Notes: a model not told the origin generated them from the letters alone. A DNA stretch of 64,000 nucleotides from Haemophilus haemolyticus (GCF_003351405.1 NZ_CP031240.1:1178001-1242000), one strand, 5' to 3'. Counted from the first letter of the stretch, positions 47,983 to 58,700 are shown. Numbers and translations are program-made.

Positions 47983-48747
47983 ATGTCATTTACCGTGATT
48001 ATCCCCGCTCGTTTTGCATCAAGTCGTTTGCCTGGAAAACCTCTTGCTGATATTGCAGGCAAGCCAATGATTCAATATGTATTTGAGAAAGCACTGAAGT
48101 CCGGGGCAAGCCGAGTGATTATTGCCACCGATAATGAAAATGTTGCTGATGTTGCCAAACGTTTTGGCGCGGAAGTGTGCATGACTTCGGTTCATCATAA
48201 TTCTGGTACAGAGCGTTTAGCAGAAGTTGTTGAAAAATTAGCGATTCCTGACAATGAAATCATTGTCAATATTCAAGGTGATGAGCCGTTGATTCCACCT
48301 GTTATCGTGCGACAAGTGGCAGATAATCTAGCAAAATTTGATGTAAATATGGCAAGCCTTGCGGTAAAAATTCATGATCCTGAGGAATTATTCAATCCAA
48401 ATGCAGTGAAAGTGTTAACAGATAAATATGGATATGTACTGTATTTTTCCCGTTCGGTTATTCCTTACGATCGTGATCAGTTTATGAATTTACAGGATGT
48501 TCAGAAAGTACAGCTTGCGGACGCTTACTTACGTCATATTGGCATTTACGCATATCGTGCGGGGTTCATAAAACAATATGTGCAATGGGAACCGACTCAA
48601 CTTGAAAATCTAGAAAAACTTGAGCAGCTTCGCGTGTTATATAATGGCGAACGCATTCATGTTGAACTTGCGAAAGAAGTGCCTGCTGTGGGAGTGGATA
48701 CCGCTGAAGATTTGGAAAAAGTGCGGGCAATTTTAGCGGCGAATTAA
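47983..48747 (+). CDS. kdsB: 3-deoxy-manno-octulosonate cytidylyltransferase
   Basis: KdsB activates KDO as CMP-KDO for lipopolysaccharide. [25 protein letters not shown] is the N-terminal nucleotide-binding signature. [12 protein letters not shown] and [12 protein letters not shown] are also typical. The 254 residues are normal. It follows ycaR by 3 bp and is 1 bp before uvrC. Confidence 0.97.
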   Translation: MSFTVIIPARFASSRLPGKPLADIAGKPMIQYVFEKALKSGASRVIIATDNENVADVAKRFGAEVCMTSVHHNSGTERLAEVVEKLAIPDNEIIVNIQGDEPLIPPVIVRQVADNLAKFDVNMASLAVKIHDPEELFNPNAVKVLTDKYGYVLYFSRSVIPYDRDQFMNLQDVQKVQLADAYLRHIGIYAYRAGFIKQYVQWEPTQLENLEKLEQLRVLYNGERIHVELAKEVPAVGVDTAEDLEKVRAILAAN

Positions 48748-48748
48748 A

Positions 48749-50578
48749 ATGTTTGATGCTAAAAAGTTCTTAGCGGATGTCTCTCACGAACCTGGTGTTT
48801 ATCGTATGTATGACGATAAAGATCAGGTTATTTACGTTGGGAAAGCAAAGGATCTAAAAAAACGTCTTTCAAGCTATTTTCGTAAAAATCTGAGCAGTAA
48901 AAAAACAGAAGCGTTGGTGGCGTCAATTCATCATATTGACACCACGCTAACTTCATCTGAAACGGAAGCTTTACTGCTAGAGCATAATTTCATCAAGCTT
49001 TATCAGCCTCGCTATAACGTATTATTGCGTGATGATAAATCCTATCCATTTATTTTATTAACCAAAGAACGTCATCCAAGAATCACTTCCTATCGTGGGT
49101 CTAAAAAATTTGCGGGTGAATATTTCGGACCTTATCCTCATGCAGGGGCAGTGCGTGAAACTTTGTCGCTTTTGCAAAAACTTTTTCCTGTTCGCCAATG
49201 TGAAAATTCCGTTTATTCCAACCGCTCTCGTCCTTGTTTGCAGTATCAAATTGGGCGTTGTTCCGCACCTTGTGTACAGGGATATGTTTCTGATGAAGAA
49301 TATAATCAGCAAGTTGAATTAGCTCGCTTATTTTTGCAAGGCAAAGATCAGCAGGTGTTAGATTATTTAATCGGAAAAATGGAGCAGGCAAGCAGAAATC
49401 TAGATTTTGAACAGGCTGCTCGTTATCGCGATCAAATTCAGGCGGTACGTTCAGTTATAGAAAAACAATTTGTATCCAATGAGCGTTTAGATGACATGGA
49501 TATTATGTCTATCGCTTACCAACATGGTTTAGCTTGTGTACAAGTGATGTTTATTCGTCAAGGAAAAGTGCTAGGCAATCGCAGTTACTTCCCAAAAGTA
49601 CCGGCCAATACGGATTTATCGGAGCTTACCGAAACTTTTGTGGGGCAATTTTATTTACAAGGTCATCAAGGACGAAGTATCCCGAATAGCATTATTGTCG
49701 ATCGTCAATTAGCTGAAAAATCAGAGCTTGAGCAACTTCTTACGGATCAAGCGGGCAGAAAAGTGACGATTCAAGAAAGCGTAAAAGGCGATAAGAGTAA
49801 ATACTTACAGCTCGCACAAGTTAATGCTAAAGCGGCTTTAAATGTACAACTTAAACAATCTTCACGAATGTCAGAGCGTTACCAAGCGTTGTGTGAACTG
49901 TTAAATCTTCCTGAAATTAAGCGTATGGAATGTTTCGATATAAGCCACACGATGGGAAATCAAACGGTAGCATCTTGTGTTGTCTTTAATCAAGAAGGTC
50001 CACTAAAATCTGATTATCGTCGTTTTAATATTGAAGGCATTACTGGCGGGGATGATTATGCTGCGATGGAACAAGCGTTGCAGAAACGTTATGAGCGAGA
50101 TTTAGAAGAAGATAAAATTCCCGATATTATTTTTATTGATGGTGGAAAAGGGCAATTAAATCGTGCATTGAATGTGTTCCAACATCTTCAAGTAAAATGG
50201 GATAAAAATAGACCGCACTTAATTGGCGTAGCAAAAGGTGTGGATCGTCGAGCAGGGCAGGAAGTACTGATCATCAGCAAACAAGACCGCGAAATTCATT
50301 TGCCTGATGATAGTTTGGCATTGCATTTGATTCAACACATCCGTGATGAAAGCCATAATCACGCAATAAGCGGACACCGTAAAAAACGTCAAAAAGCCTT
50401 TACACAAAGTGGTTTAGAAACCATTGAAGGTGTGGGCGCTAAACGTCGTCAGGCTTTACTGAAATATCTTGGTGGTTTGCAAGGTGTAAAAAAGGCGACC
50501 TTAGATGAAATATCTTCTGTACCTGGAATTTCCCTTAAACTTGCCGAAACGATTTTTGAAACGCTCAAAAACGATTAA
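48749..50578 (+). CDS. uvrC: Excinuclease ABC subunit C
   Basis: UvrC makes both incisions in nucleotide excision repair. The N-terminal GIY-YIG domain reads [30 protein letters not shown] motif (about 200-235, [23 protein letters not shown]) contacts UvrB. The RNase H-like endonuclease core has CFDISHTMG and [10 protein letters not shown], and tandem HhH motifs end the protein. The 609 residues are normal. Confidence 0.97.
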   Translation: MFDAKKFLADVSHEPGVYRMYDDKDQVIYVGKAKDLKKRLSSYFRKNLSSKKTEALVASIHHIDTTLTSSETEALLLEHNFIKLYQPRYNVLLRDDKSYPFILLTKERHPRITSYRGSKKFAGEYFGPYPHAGAVRETLSLLQKLFPVRQCENSVYSNRSRPCLQYQIGRCSAPCVQGYVSDEEYNQQVELARLFLQGKDQQVLDYLIGKMEQASRNLDFEQAARYRDQIQAVRSVIEKQFVSNERLDDMDIMSIAYQHGLACVQVMFIRQGKVLGNRSYFPKVPANTDLSELTETFVGQFYLQGHQGRSIPNSIIVDRQLAEKSELEQLLTDQAGRKVTIQESVKGDKSKYLQLAQVNAKAALNVQLKQSSRMSERYQALCELLNLPEIKRMECFDISHTMGNQTVASCVVFNQEGPLKSDYRRFNIEGITGGDDYAAMEQALQKRYERDLEEDKIPDIIFIDGGKGQLNRALNVFQHLQVKWDKNRPHLIGVAKGVDRRAGQEVLIISKQDREIHLPDDSLALHLIQHIRDESHNHAISGHRKKRQKAFTQSGLETIEGVGAKRRQALLKYLGGLQGVKKATLDEISSVPGISLKLAETIFETLKND

Positions 50579-50606
50579 TCAAGTATCTCTTAAATGTAAA
50601 TAACGA

Positions 50607-50634
50607 TTGCTTTTCATCATAAAGCCATTATGAT
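50607..50634 (+). promoter_or_regulatory. putative promoter of the TerC-family gene
   Basis: TTGCTT (50607-50612) and TATGAT (50629-50634) are 16 bp apart, 41 bp before the ATG at 50676. Confidence 0.45.
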
Positions 50635-50675
50635 CCGCACTTTCGGATTTATTTAACTTTATTATAGGAAAAATT

Positions 50676-51389
50676 ATGTTTGAATGGATTACTGATCCTG
50701 AAGCGTGGATATCACTTGCGACACTTGCTGCGTTGGAGATTGTTTTAGGGGTCGATAATATTATTTTTATTAGTATCCTAGTTGGGCGTTTACCTGAAAG
50801 CCAACGCCAGTCTGGTCGTATTGTTGGACTTGGTTTAGCAATGCTGACAAGAATTTTACTTTTAATGTCACTGGCGTGGATGATGAAGCTTACTGCACCG
50901 TTATTTACTGTGTTTAATCAAGAAATTTCTGGGCGTGATTTGATTTTATTAATCGGTGGTTTATTCCTGATTGTAAAAAGTTCAGGCGAAATTAAAGAAG
51001 CAATCAATCATCAAGACCATCATGAATCGGAAAGAAAAAATAAAGTGAGTTATCTTGGCGTATTAATTCAAATTGCAGTGCTAGATATTGTATTTTCTTT
51101 AGATTCCGTGATTACAGCAGTAGGTATGGCAAGCCACCTTCCGGTTATGATTTTGGCGATTATTATTGCCGTTGGCGTGATGATGTTTGCGGCAAAACCA
51201 ATCGGCGATTTTGTGGATACACACCCAACGTTGAAAATTCTAGCTTTAGCTTTCTTGGTTTTAGTGGGAATTAGTTTAATTGCAGAAAGTTTGGATATTC
51301 ACATCCCGAAAGGTTACATCTATTTTGCAATGGGATTCTCTGTTGTGGTCGAAATGATAAATATTAGAATGAGAAAACGGATGAAATAG
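50676..51389 (+). CDS. TerC-family integral membrane protein
   Basis: This 237-residue protein has about 7 membrane segments and the two conserved TerC repeats: LEIVLGVDNIIFISILVGRLP (about 21-41) and VLDIVFSLDSVITAVGMA, each with an acidic residue in a membrane helix. TerC proteins have been linked to tellurite resistance and, in some bacteria, to manganese loading of exported enzymes. The call as metal-related is by family. It is monocistronic with a promoter and terminator. Confidence 0.85.
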   Translation: MFEWITDPEAWISLATLAALEIVLGVDNIIFISILVGRLPESQRQSGRIVGLGLAMLTRILLLMSLAWMMKLTAPLFTVFNQEISGRDLILLIGGLFLIVKSSGEIKEAINHQDHHESERKNKVSYLGVLIQIAVLDIVFSLDSVITAVGMASHLPVMILAIIIAVGVMMFAAKPIGDFVDTHPTLKILALAFLVLVGISLIAESLDIHIPKGYIYFAMGFSVVVEMINIRMRKRMK

Positions 51390-51406
51390 AAGATTAAAAA
51401 TAATTT

Positions 51407-51446
51407 AAGGGCTGAGTTCTGTTATTTGAGGAATTTGGCCCTTTTA
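51407..51446 (+). terminator. terminator after the TerC-family gene
   Basis: AAGGGC (51407-51412) pairs with GCCCTT (51438-51443); an inner AGTTC/GGAATT pairing shortens the loop. TTTTAGTTTAG follows. Confidence 0.5.
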
Positions 51447-51563
51447 GTTTAGTTAGTTAATCTTTATATAACTAAATTATCTATTCAGTTACATTTAAAC
51501 ATAAAGCAGACTCTTTTAGTGTGGTATTATTTCAACAAAAGTTTTTATTTGAAAGGGTACATA

Positions 51564-53852
51564 ATGAAATTACAACAATGGGTTAAACAATATCAACTAG
51601 GTTTACTTTTTCAGCAAGGTCAATTTGGTTTAGAAAAGGAAAGTCAACGTATTGACGATAAGGGAAATATTGTAACGACGCCTCATCCACGTGTATTTGG
51701 TAATCGTTCTTATCATCCCTATATTCAAACAGATTTTGCCGAAAGCCAGCTTGAGTTGATTACGCCACCAAATGCTAAACTGGAAGATAGCCTTCGTTGG
51801 CTTTCTGCAATTCATGAGGTGGTGTTGCGTTCTTTACCTGAAAATGAATACATTTTCCCATTTAGTATGCCAGCGGGATTACCACCAGAAAATGAGATTC
51901 AAGAGGCGCAGCTTGATAAACAAGAAGATGTTAAATATCGTGAGCATCTGTCTAAACAATATGGTAAATATAAGCAAATGGTAAGTGGAATTCACTACAA
52001 TTTCCAACTGTCATCTGAATTTGTGAAAGCTATATTCTTGTTGCAAGATGAATATACTCATCTTAAAGATTTTCAAAACGCCCTATATATGAAATTGGCT
52101 AATAATTTTCTACGCTATCAGTGGATTTTAGTTTATTTACTTGCAGCAAGTCCGATAGTAGAAGCAAATTATTTTTCTCTAAATGGTGCACTGAATTTTC
52201 CTTTGAAAGAGGGGCAGTTAGTACGTAGTTTACGTTCTAGTCCCTATGGTTACGTCAATTTATCTAATGTTGTGGTGAATCATGATAACCTTGAAAATTA
52301 TGTAGAAACATTAGAGTTTCAAGTTAAATCTGGTCATTTGATTGCAGAAAAAGAATTTTATTCTAATGTTCGTTTACGAGGTTCGAAAAAAGCTCGTGAA
52401 TTGCTAGAAAAAGGCGTTCAGTATGCAGAATTTCGTTTGTTTGATTTGAATCCACTTGAGCCATATGGTATCAGTCTAGATGATGCAAAATTTATTCATA
52501 TTTTCTTATTAGGAATGTTATGGCTTGATGAGACAAGTGGTCAAAAAGAAGTAGAGCTTGGTAAACAAAGATTATATCAAGTATCTCTTGAAGATCCTCG
52601 TGAGCAAACAGCATTTAGAGAAGAAGGTGAAGCAATATTAAGCCAAATTATTGATATGTTGAAAATTATCAATGCAGATGAAAGAGCGGTTAAAATTTCG
52701 GAAGAAAAATTGGCGCAATTGGCAGAACCAAGTCTAACAGTAAATGGAAAATTACTCAAAGCGATTGAGCAGGAGGGAAGTTATAAAGCCTTGGGGGTAA
52801 AACTTGCGAAGCAATATAAAGCTCAAGCTTTTAAACGTTTTTATGCTTTATCTGCATTTGATAATATGGAGCTTTCCACTCAAGCTTTATTATTTGATTT
52901 AATTCAAAAAGGTGTTACGACAGAAATTTTAGATGAGAATGATCAATTTCTTGCACTTAAATTTGGTGAACACCTTGAATATGTTAAAAATGGTAATATG
53001 ACTAGTCATGATCAATATATCTCTCCATTGATTATGGAAAATAAGGTAGTGACAAAGAAAGTATTATCAAAGGCTGGTTTTAATGTACCAAAAAGCTTGG
53101 AATTTACATCGATTGAACAGGCCGTTGCACATTATACTTTATTTGAAGGACGCGCTGTTGTTATTAAACCAAAATCCACAAATTATGGTTTAGGTATCAC
53201 AATTTTCAAACAGGGTGTGACACATAGAGAGGATTTTGTCAAAGCGATTGAGATTGCTTTTCGCGAAGATAAAGAAGTGATGGTTGAAGATTATTTAGTT
53301 GGTACAGAATATCGCTTCTTTATTTTGGGGGATGAAACGCTTGCAGTGTTGTTGCGTGTACCTGCAAATGTTATAGGTGATGGGAAGAATACGGTGCGTG
53401 AATTGGTCGAGATAAAAAATTCAGATCCTTTACGGGGAGATGGTTCTCGTTCACCTCTCAAAAAGATCGCTTTAGGTGACATAGAATTATTACAGTTAAA
53501 AGAACAAGGATTAACACCTGATAGTGTACCTCAGGCTGGTCAAATTGTGCAGTTACGTGCTAATTCTAATATCAGTACAGGAGGGGATTCTATTGATATG
53601 ACTGATAAAATGCACGAGAGTTATAAACAGATTGCTGTAGGAGTTGCTCATGCAATGGGGGCTAAAGTTTGCGGGGTCGATTTAATTATTCCTGATTTAA
53701 CAAAACAAGCTGAACCATCCTTAAACTCCTGGGGAGTAATTGAAGCTAATTTTAATCCAATGATGATGATGCATATTTTCCCCTATCAAGGTAAATCAAG
53801 AAGATTGACTAAGAACGTCATTAAAATGTTGTTTCCAAATATAGAAATGTAG
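51564..53852 (+). CDS. gshF: Bifunctional glutathione synthetase GshF
   Basis: GshF makes glutathione in one chain, joining glutamate-cysteine ligase and glutathione synthetase. The N-terminal half carries FGLEKESQRI and TDFAESQLELITPP of the ligase. The C-terminal half is an ATP-grasp domain (RAVVIKPKSTNYGLGITIF and EANFNPMMMMHIFPYQGK). The start is ATG 51564 with AAAGGG upstream, giving 762 residues, close to the Pasteurella enzyme. H. influenzae Rd lacks GshF and imports glutathione, as I recall. The gene is AT-rich with frequent AT-ending codons, and a deleted IS lies 27 bp downstream, so acquisition or an ancestral island with loss elsewhere are both possible. Confidence 0.94.
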   Translation: MKLQQWVKQYQLGLLFQQGQFGLEKESQRIDDKGNIVTTPHPRVFGNRSYHPYIQTDFAESQLELITPPNAKLEDSLRWLSAIHEVVLRSLPENEYIFPFSMPAGLPPENEIQEAQLDKQEDVKYREHLSKQYGKYKQMVSGIHYNFQLSSEFVKAIFLLQDEYTHLKDFQNALYMKLANNFLRYQWILVYLLAASPIVEANYFSLNGALNFPLKEGQLVRSLRSSPYGYVNLSNVVVNHDNLENYVETLEFQVKSGHLIAEKEFYSNVRLRGSKKARELLEKGVQYAEFRLFDLNPLEPYGISLDDAKFIHIFLLGMLWLDETSGQKEVELGKQRLYQVSLEDPREQTAFREEGEAILSQIIDMLKIINADERAVKISEEKLAQLAEPSLTVNGKLLKAIEQEGSYKALGVKLAKQYKAQAFKRFYALSAFDNMELSTQALLFDLIQKGVTTEILDENDQFLALKFGEHLEYVKNGNMTSHDQYISPLIMENKVVTKKVLSKAGFNVPKSLEFTSIEQAVAHYTLFEGRAVVIKPKSTNYGLGITIFKQGVTHREDFVKAIEIAFREDKEVMVEDYLVGTEYRFFILGDETLAVLLRVPANVIGDGKNTVRELVEIKNSDPLRGDGSRSPLKKIALGDIELLQLKEQGLTPDSVPQAGQIVQLRANSNISTGGDSIDMTDKMHESYKQIAVGVAHAMGAKVCGVDLIIPDLTKQAEPSLNSWGVIEANFNPMMMMHIFPYQGKSRRLTKNVIKMLFPNIEM

Positions 53853-53879
53853 TATCAACTTAAGTTAAGAGATAAGAAA

Positions 53880-54054
53880 TGATCTGCACCCCAAGAGTTG
53901 GATTAAACAAACCAACAATTGAGGTGCAGATTTTATTATGGGTAAACACTACACAATCGAATTTAAATTACAGGTTCTCCAATTTATTCTGAATACGATA
54001 CAATATCGAAAACAATCCTTTAAATAACAGTCTAACTTTTTGGGGTCAGGTTCA
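53880..54054 (+). mobile_element. internally deleted IS3-family (IS150-like) element
   Basis: Imperfect terminal repeats TGATCTGCACCCCAAGAGTT (left, 53880-53899) and, at the right end, TGAACCTGACCCCAAAAAGT read inward from 54054, are of the IS150 type. The 175-bp interior keeps only the first codons of the OrfA transposase (ATG 53938, MGKHYTIEFKLQVLQ) fused to a short tail (IQYRKQSFK, stop 54025-54027) resembling the OrfB end. About 1 kb is missing, giving a MITE-like remnant that cannot move by itself. Terminal duplication is not evident. Confidence 0.75.
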
Positions 54055-54075
54055 TTTAGACCGCATTTTGTTTAA

Positions 54076-54402
54076 TTAAGCTTTTTTCAAAAACTCAGAT
54101 TTCAACATGATTTTGCCGCAATCAACGTTATGATCGCCATTTACTAAGCGGATGTTTTTGAATTTTGTACCTTTTTTCAATACTTCTGATGAACCTTTTA
54201 ATTTTAAATCTTTAATCAAAAGTACATCATCACCATCTACAAGCAAATTCCCATTGCTGTCTTTTACAATGAGTTGATCGTCATCTGATTCTTGAATTTC
54301 ATTATTGTCCCATTCATTACCGCAATCAGGGCAAACAAAATTAATTGAATCGTGGTAAACGTATTCACTTTGACATTTTGGGCAATTAGGCATTTGATCC
54401 AT
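54076..54402 (-). CDS. PhnA/YjdM-family zinc-ribbon protein
   Basis: This 108-residue protein starts at ATG 54402 ([18 protein letters not shown]) with AAGGA upstream; a longer open frame to 54603 has no family similarity. The N-terminal zinc ribbon [21 protein letters not shown] leads to the PhnA core [25 protein letters not shown]. Despite the historical phosphonate name, the role is not settled. It is divergent from the ytfJ-like gene and convergent with gshF and the IS remnant. Confidence 0.88.
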   Translation of the reverse strand: MDQMPNCPKCQSEYVYHDSINFVCPDCGNEWDNNEIQESDDDQLIVKDSNGNLLVDGDDVLLIKDLKLKGSSEVLKKGTKFKNIRLVNGDHNVDCGKIMLKSEFLKKA

Positions 54403-54505
54403 TGGGTTTTCCTTCTTGATTACATATAATAGGCGCGCGAGTATAGCAAAAAAGATGTCTTTCGCCAAAGCGTGAAAGTTTTTGATCAATTTTTGAGGAA
54501 AATGT

Positions 54506-55060
54506 ATGAAAAAACAAATTTTTGCCTTAGTTTGTGGCGTAATGTTTAGTAGTTCAACTTGGGCACATAGTTTGCAATTAGAGCAATCTTTACCATCGGT
54601 CAAAGTGAGTGAGTATGGTGAAATTGTACTTTCAGAAAAAGATACCTCGTTTCAACCTTGGGACTCTGCAGGGTTAGCGGGTAAAGTGCGTGTAGTCCAT
54701 CATTTGGCTGGTAGAACTGCTGCAAAAGAGAAAAATCAGCCAATGATTGATGCGATCAAAGCATCTCATTTTAATCCTGCAAAATACCAAACAACGACCA
54801 TTATTAATGCAGATGATGCGATTGTTGGTACAGGTATGTTTGTAAAAAATGGTGCACAAAAAGGAAAACAGCAAAATCCACATAGCCAGGTTGTATTAGA
54901 TGATAAAAGTGCGGTGAAAAATGCTTGGGGATTAAATCCTAAAGATAGTGCAATTATCGTGTTAGACAAAATGGGAAAAGTAAAATTTGTGAAAGAAGGA
55001 AAATTGTCTGATAGTGATATTCAGGCTGTTATTTCACTGGTGAATGTATTGACCAAATAA
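54506..55060 (+). CDS. ytfJ: YtfJ-family periplasmic protein
   Basis: This 184-residue protein has a signal peptide ([20 protein letters not shown] before HS). The body ([27 protein letters not shown] and the end [21 protein letters not shown]) matches YtfJ proteins, with a thioredoxin-like pattern but no CxxC. Function unknown. A strong terminator and tRNA-Ser follow. Confidence 0.85.
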   Translation: MKKQIFALVCGVMFSSSTWAHSLQLEQSLPSVKVSEYGEIVLSEKDTSFQPWDSAGLAGKVRVVHHLAGRTAAKEKNQPMIDAIKASHFNPAKYQTTTIINADDAIVGTGMFVKNGAQKGKQQNPHSQVVLDDKSAVKNAWGLNPKDSAIIVLDKMGKVKFVKEGKLSDSDIQAVISLVNVLTK

Positions 55061-55074
55061 CGTAATACAAAGTA

Positions 55075-55108
55075 AAAATCCCTAAGCCTTTTGACTTAGG
55101 GATTTTTT
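55075..55108 (+). terminator. terminator after ytfJ
   Basis: AAAATCCCTAAG (55075-55086) and CTTAGGGATTTT (55095-55106) form a perfect 12-bp stem with an 8-nt loop and a T-run. It also lies just past the 3' end of tRNA-Ser, where it could serve the minus strand. Confidence 0.87.
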
Positions 55109-55117
55109 TAATCCTGA

Positions 55118-55207
55118 TGGCGGAGGAATAGGGATTCGAACCCTAGGAGGGCGTAAACCCTCGCCGGTTTTCAAGACCGGTGCCTTCAACCACTCGACCA
55201 TTCCTCC
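55118..55207 (-). tRNA. tRNA-Ser (anticodon TGA)
   Basis: This 90-nt class II tRNA has acceptor GGAGGAA, discriminator G, an encoded CCA, a long variable arm and an anticodon loop CTTGAAA that gives TGA. Confidence 0.95.
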
Positions 55208-55387
55208 GTGATTGATAGGCGTAGTATAATGAATATTTTATTGATGTAAACAGAAATCTAATGATTTAAGTTTAGGTGATGATAATTTATTCATTTTGAT
55301 GAAATTAATTCCATTAATTCCATTGACTTTTTTACCCCCAACCCTTATTTTACAAGAGACTTTTTATTTATTTTACAAGGAGCTTTT

Positions 55388-56050
55388 ATGCAATCACGTC
55401 TTATTGTGGATGCTCAGCAGGAATCGCTACTCAGCACACATAAAGTGTTGCGTAACACGTATTTTTTATTGGGATTAACAATGGCATTTTCAGCGGTTGT
55501 TGCATTTATTTCAATGAGTCTAAACTTGCCATATCCAAATATTATTGTGTTATTAGTGGGGTTTTATGGCTTACTTTTCTTAACAAATAAATTAGCTGAT
55601 CGCCCTGCGGGTATTTTGGCTGCCTTTGCTTTCACAGGATTTATGGGATACACCATCGGGCCAATTTTAAATATGTATGTGGCACGTGGAATGGAAGATT
55701 TGATTATGCTTGCATTCGCAGGAACTGCTATCGTATTTTTTGCGTGTTCTGCTTATGTATTGACTACGAAAAAAGATATGTCATTTTTATCAAGCGCAAT
55801 GTTCGCATTATTTATTGTGCTATTGCTTGGTATGGTGGCAAGTTTCTTCTTCCAAATTCCTGCGTTATCAGTCGCAATTAGTGCATTATTTGTTGTGTTC
55901 TCTACAATGACTATTTTGTATGAAACGAGTAATATCATTCACGGTGGTGAAACGAATTACATTCGAGCAACCGTGAATATTTATGTTTCAATCTACAATT
56001 TATTCTTGAGTTTATTAAGATTACTTTCTATCTTCTCAAGCGATGAATAA
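55388..56050 (+). CDS. YccA/Bax-inhibitor-1 family membrane protein
   Basis: This 220-residue protein has seven membrane segments after a short cytosolic N-terminus. [20 protein letters not shown] (about 79-98) and the acid-rich final loop [38 protein letters not shown] are BI-1/YccA signatures. YccA in E. coli regulates the FtsH protease. The ATG follows an AAGGAG site. It precedes the YcjF-like gene after a terminator. Confidence 0.92.
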   Translation: MQSRLIVDAQQESLLSTHKVLRNTYFLLGLTMAFSAVVAFISMSLNLPYPNIIVLLVGFYGLLFLTNKLADRPAGILAAFAFTGFMGYTIGPILNMYVARGMEDLIMLAFAGTAIVFFACSAYVLTTKKDMSFLSSAMFALFIVLLLGMVASFFFQIPALSVAISALFVVFSTMTILYETSNIIHGGETNYIRATVNIYVSIYNLFLSLLRLLSIFSSDE

Positions 56051-56071
56051 TGATTGAATTTTGACGTTGTG

Positions 56072-56099
56072 ACCCCACTTTTCAGTGGGGTTATTTTTT
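56072..56099 (+). terminator. terminator after the YccA-family gene
   Basis: ACCCCAC (56072-56078) and GTGGGGT (56085-56091) form a 7-bp stem with a 6-nt loop, followed by TATTTTTT. Confidence 0.8.
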
Positions 56100-56110
56100 G
56101 GGAATAGGCA

Positions 56111-57175
56111 ATGGAAAAACAAATTTTTGAACATGCAGTCAACGTTGAGGAAGAACAATATCAGCCTAAGCAAGAGTTTCATCATGTAGAAACAAAACTA
56201 GATGAACCCTTGGAAGGGGAATTACTTGATGCTCAACTTGAACAGGCATTGAAACCAAAATCAGGTTTTGGAAAAACTTTATTAAAATTTACCGCATTTT
56301 TATTTGGCTCGGCGACGGTTGCGCAATCCGTGCAGTGGATTTGGGATAGCTATCAACAACATCAATGGATTTATCTTGCTTTTGCTTTAGTCAGTTTAAT
56401 TGTCATTTTATTGGGGATTAAAGAGATTATTGGTGAGTGGCGACGTTTAGTTCGTTTAAAAAAACGTGAGCAATTGCAACAACAAAGTCAGCAGATCTGG
56501 TTGGAAAGTGCGGTAAAAAATGGTGATGTTTTTTCTGTTCATAACGCAGAAAAAAGTAAAGTTCTTTGCTTAGATATTGCAAAATCTCTACGTTTGGAAA
56601 ATGATTCTCCAGTGGTAATTCAATGGCAACACCAATTAAATGAAGCTTATTCAGCGCAAGAAATTACGCATTTATTCAGTCGTAATGTTTTGTCTTCTTT
56701 TGATATACAAGCTAAAAAATTGATTAGTAAAATGGCCGCTGAATCAGCAGTAATTGTCGCGATTAGTCCGCTTGCTGTGGTGGATATGTTTTTTATTGCG
56801 TGGAGAAATCTTCGATTAATGAATAAGATTGCTGAGATTTATGGAATTGAATTAGGGTATTTTTCACGTATTCGATTGTTAAGAATGGTATTGGTCAATA
56901 TTGCTTTTGCTGGAGCAACCGAAGTGGCACAAGATATTGGAATGGATTGGCTTTCTCAAGATATGACTGCAAAACTTTCTGCGCGTATAGCTCAAGGAAT
57001 CGGCGTGGGATTGCTCACTGCTAGATTAGGCGTGAAAGCAATGGAGCTTTGTCGCCCGTTAGCATTTCAATTAAATGAAAAACCAAAGCTCTCACATATT
57101 CAACAGGAATTACTTAGCTCGGTGAAAGATATTGTTCTCGGTAAAAATAAAATTTACAAAAAGGAGCAAGTCTGA
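56111..57175 (+). CDS. YcjF-family (DUF697/TIGR01620) membrane protein
   Basis: This 354-residue protein has two membrane segments (about 62-82 and 95-112) after an acidic N-terminus, and a C-terminal DUF697 region with SAVIVAISPLAVVDMFFIAWRN and further helices. In E. coli the homologue YcjF is paired with the GTPase YcjX; no ycjX is in this window. Its TGA overlaps the ATG of the next gene (TGATG), so the two are co-translated. Confidence 0.85.
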   Translation: MEKQIFEHAVNVEEEQYQPKQEFHHVETKLDEPLEGELLDAQLEQALKPKSGFGKTLLKFTAFLFGSATVAQSVQWIWDSYQQHQWIYLAFALVSLIVILLGIKEIIGEWRRLVRLKKREQLQQQSQQIWLESAVKNGDVFSVHNAEKSKVLCLDIAKSLRLENDSPVVIQWQHQLNEAYSAQEITHLFSRNVLSSFDIQAKKLISKMAAESAVIVAISPLAVVDMFFIAWRNLRLMNKIAEIYGIELGYFSRIRLLRMVLVNIAFAGATEVAQDIGMDWLSQDMTAKLSARIAQGIGVGLLTARLGVKAMELCRPLAFQLNEKPKLSHIQQELLSSVKDIVLGKNKIYKKEQV

Positions 57176-57849
57176 TGAAAATCGAGGTTGTTTATCAACA
57201 TAGCGATTTTATTATTATCAATAAGCCTGAAGGTATTAGCGTTCATAAAGATCAAGAAGAACAAGGTTTAACAGAACTTGTTGCAAAACAACTCAATATG
57301 CCTCAAGTATGGCTCGTTCATCGCTTGGATAAAGTGACGTCGGGGCTATTAATTTTGGCGCTGAATGCTGAAAGTTCGGCTGAATTTTCACGACTTTTTT
57401 CTGAACATAAAATTCATAAAACGTATTTGGCATTAAGTAACCAAAAACCTAAAAAGAAACAAGGTTTGATTATCGGGGATATGAAGAAAGCCCGAGATGG
57501 CGCATGGAAACTTTGTCAAACAAAAGAAAATCCAGCAATTACGCGTTTTGAAAGCGTAAGCTGTGAGCCTAATTTACGTTTATTTATTTTAAAACCACAA
57601 ACGGGGAAAACGCATCAATTACGTGTTGCGATGAAAAGTTTAGGTAGCCCGATTTTGGGCGATGGACTTTATGGTAAAAACATTGAAAAAATTGACCGCA
57701 CTTATTTGCATGCTGCCCAATTGGAATTTGATTATTTGAATGATTTTATTTCGGTAACTTGTTTACCCTCTCAAGGTCAATTTTGGATTAAATCCAGTGT
57801 GTTTGAGCAAATTAAGGCTTATCTGGCAAAGCCGTTTTTATCAAAATAG
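57175..57849 (+). CDS. RluA-family pseudouridine synthase (TIGR01621 type)
   Basis: This 224-residue enzyme isomerises a uridine in RNA. The catalytic motif is VHRLDKVTSGLLILAL (Asp about residue 54); INKPEGISVHKD at the start and KPQTGKTHQLRVAMKSLGSPILGDGLYG are RluA-like. There is no S4 domain. The target is unknown. It overlaps the YcjF gene by one base and has an AAGGAG site. Confidence 0.9.
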   Translation: MKIEVVYQHSDFIIINKPEGISVHKDQEEQGLTELVAKQLNMPQVWLVHRLDKVTSGLLILALNAESSAEFSRLFSEHKIHKTYLALSNQKPKKKQGLIIGDMKKARDGAWKLCQTKENPAITRFESVSCEPNLRLFILKPQTGKTHQLRVAMKSLGSPILGDGLYGKNIEKIDRTYLHAAQLEFDYLNDFISVTCLPSQGQFWIKSSVFEQIKAYLAKPFLSK

Positions 57850-57896
57850 AAATCTCTGTATAATAAAGACAATTTTACTCTTTAATAGGAACAAAA

Positions 57897-58700
57897 ATGA
57901 AATTTATCTCTTTTAATATAAATGGTTTACGTGCTCGCCCACATCAACTTGAAGCCATTATTGAAAGATATCAGCCAGATGTAATCGGCTTGCAAGAAAT
58001 TAAAGTCGCTGATGAGGCTTTTCCTTATGAAATTACAGAAAACTTAGGTTATAACGTATTTCATCACGGACAGAAAGGCCACTATGGCGTAGCATTATTG
58101 ACTAAACAAGAACCTAAAGCGGTTCGTCGTGGTTTTCCAACAGACAATGAAGATGCGCAAAAACGCATTATTATGGCTGATCTTGAAACTGAATTTGGTT
58201 TACTGACTGTAATTAATGGCTATTTTCCTCAAGGAGAAAGCCGTGCGCACGAGACTAAATTTCCAGCTAAAGAGAAATTTTATGTAGATCTTCAACAGTA
58301 TTTAGAAAAAGAACACGACAAATCGAATCCTATTTTAATTATGGGCGATATGAATATTAGCCCAAGTGATTTAGATATTGGTATCGGAGATGAAAATCGT
58401 AAACGTTGGTTACGCACGGGTAAATGTTCTTTCTTACCCGAAGAAAGAGCGTGGTATCAACGTTTGTATGATTATGGATTAGAAGATAGTTTCCGTAAGC
58501 TGAACCCAACAGCAAATGATAAATTTTCGTGGTTTGATTACCGTTCTAAAGGTTTTGATGATAATCGAGGTTTACGAATTGATCATATTTTAGTTAATCA
58601 AAAATTGGCTGAGCGCTGTGTCGATGTGGGCATTGCATTGGATATTCGAGCAATGGAAAAACCTTCTGATCACGCACCTATTTGGGCTGAATTTAAATAG
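57897..58700 (+). CDS. xthA: Exonuclease III
   Basis: XthA is the main AP endonuclease and 3'-repair exonuclease. The 267 residues contain [25 protein letters not shown] with the catalytic Glu, [12 protein letters not shown], and [10 protein letters not shown] at the end with the active His. The last residues overlap no gene; the next ATG is 9 bp later. Confidence 0.97.
   Translation: MKFISFNINGLRARPHQLEAIIERYQPDVIGLQEIKVADEAFPYEITENLGYNVFHHGQKGHYGVALLTKQEPKAVRRGFPTDNEDAQKRIIMADLETEFGLLTVINGYFPQGESRAHETKFPAKEKFYVDLQQYLEKEHDKSNPILIMGDMNISPSDLDIGIGDENRKRWLRTGKCSFLPEERAWYQRLYDYGLEDSFRKLNPTANDKFSWFDYRSKGFDDNRGLRIDHILVNQKLAERCVDVGIALDIRAMEKPSDHAPIWAEFK

Noticed and set aside
54403-54603. N-terminal extension of the PhnA-like protein
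   Set aside because: The 67 added residues have no similarity, overlap the ytfJ start region and lie before the AAGGA site at the shorter start.
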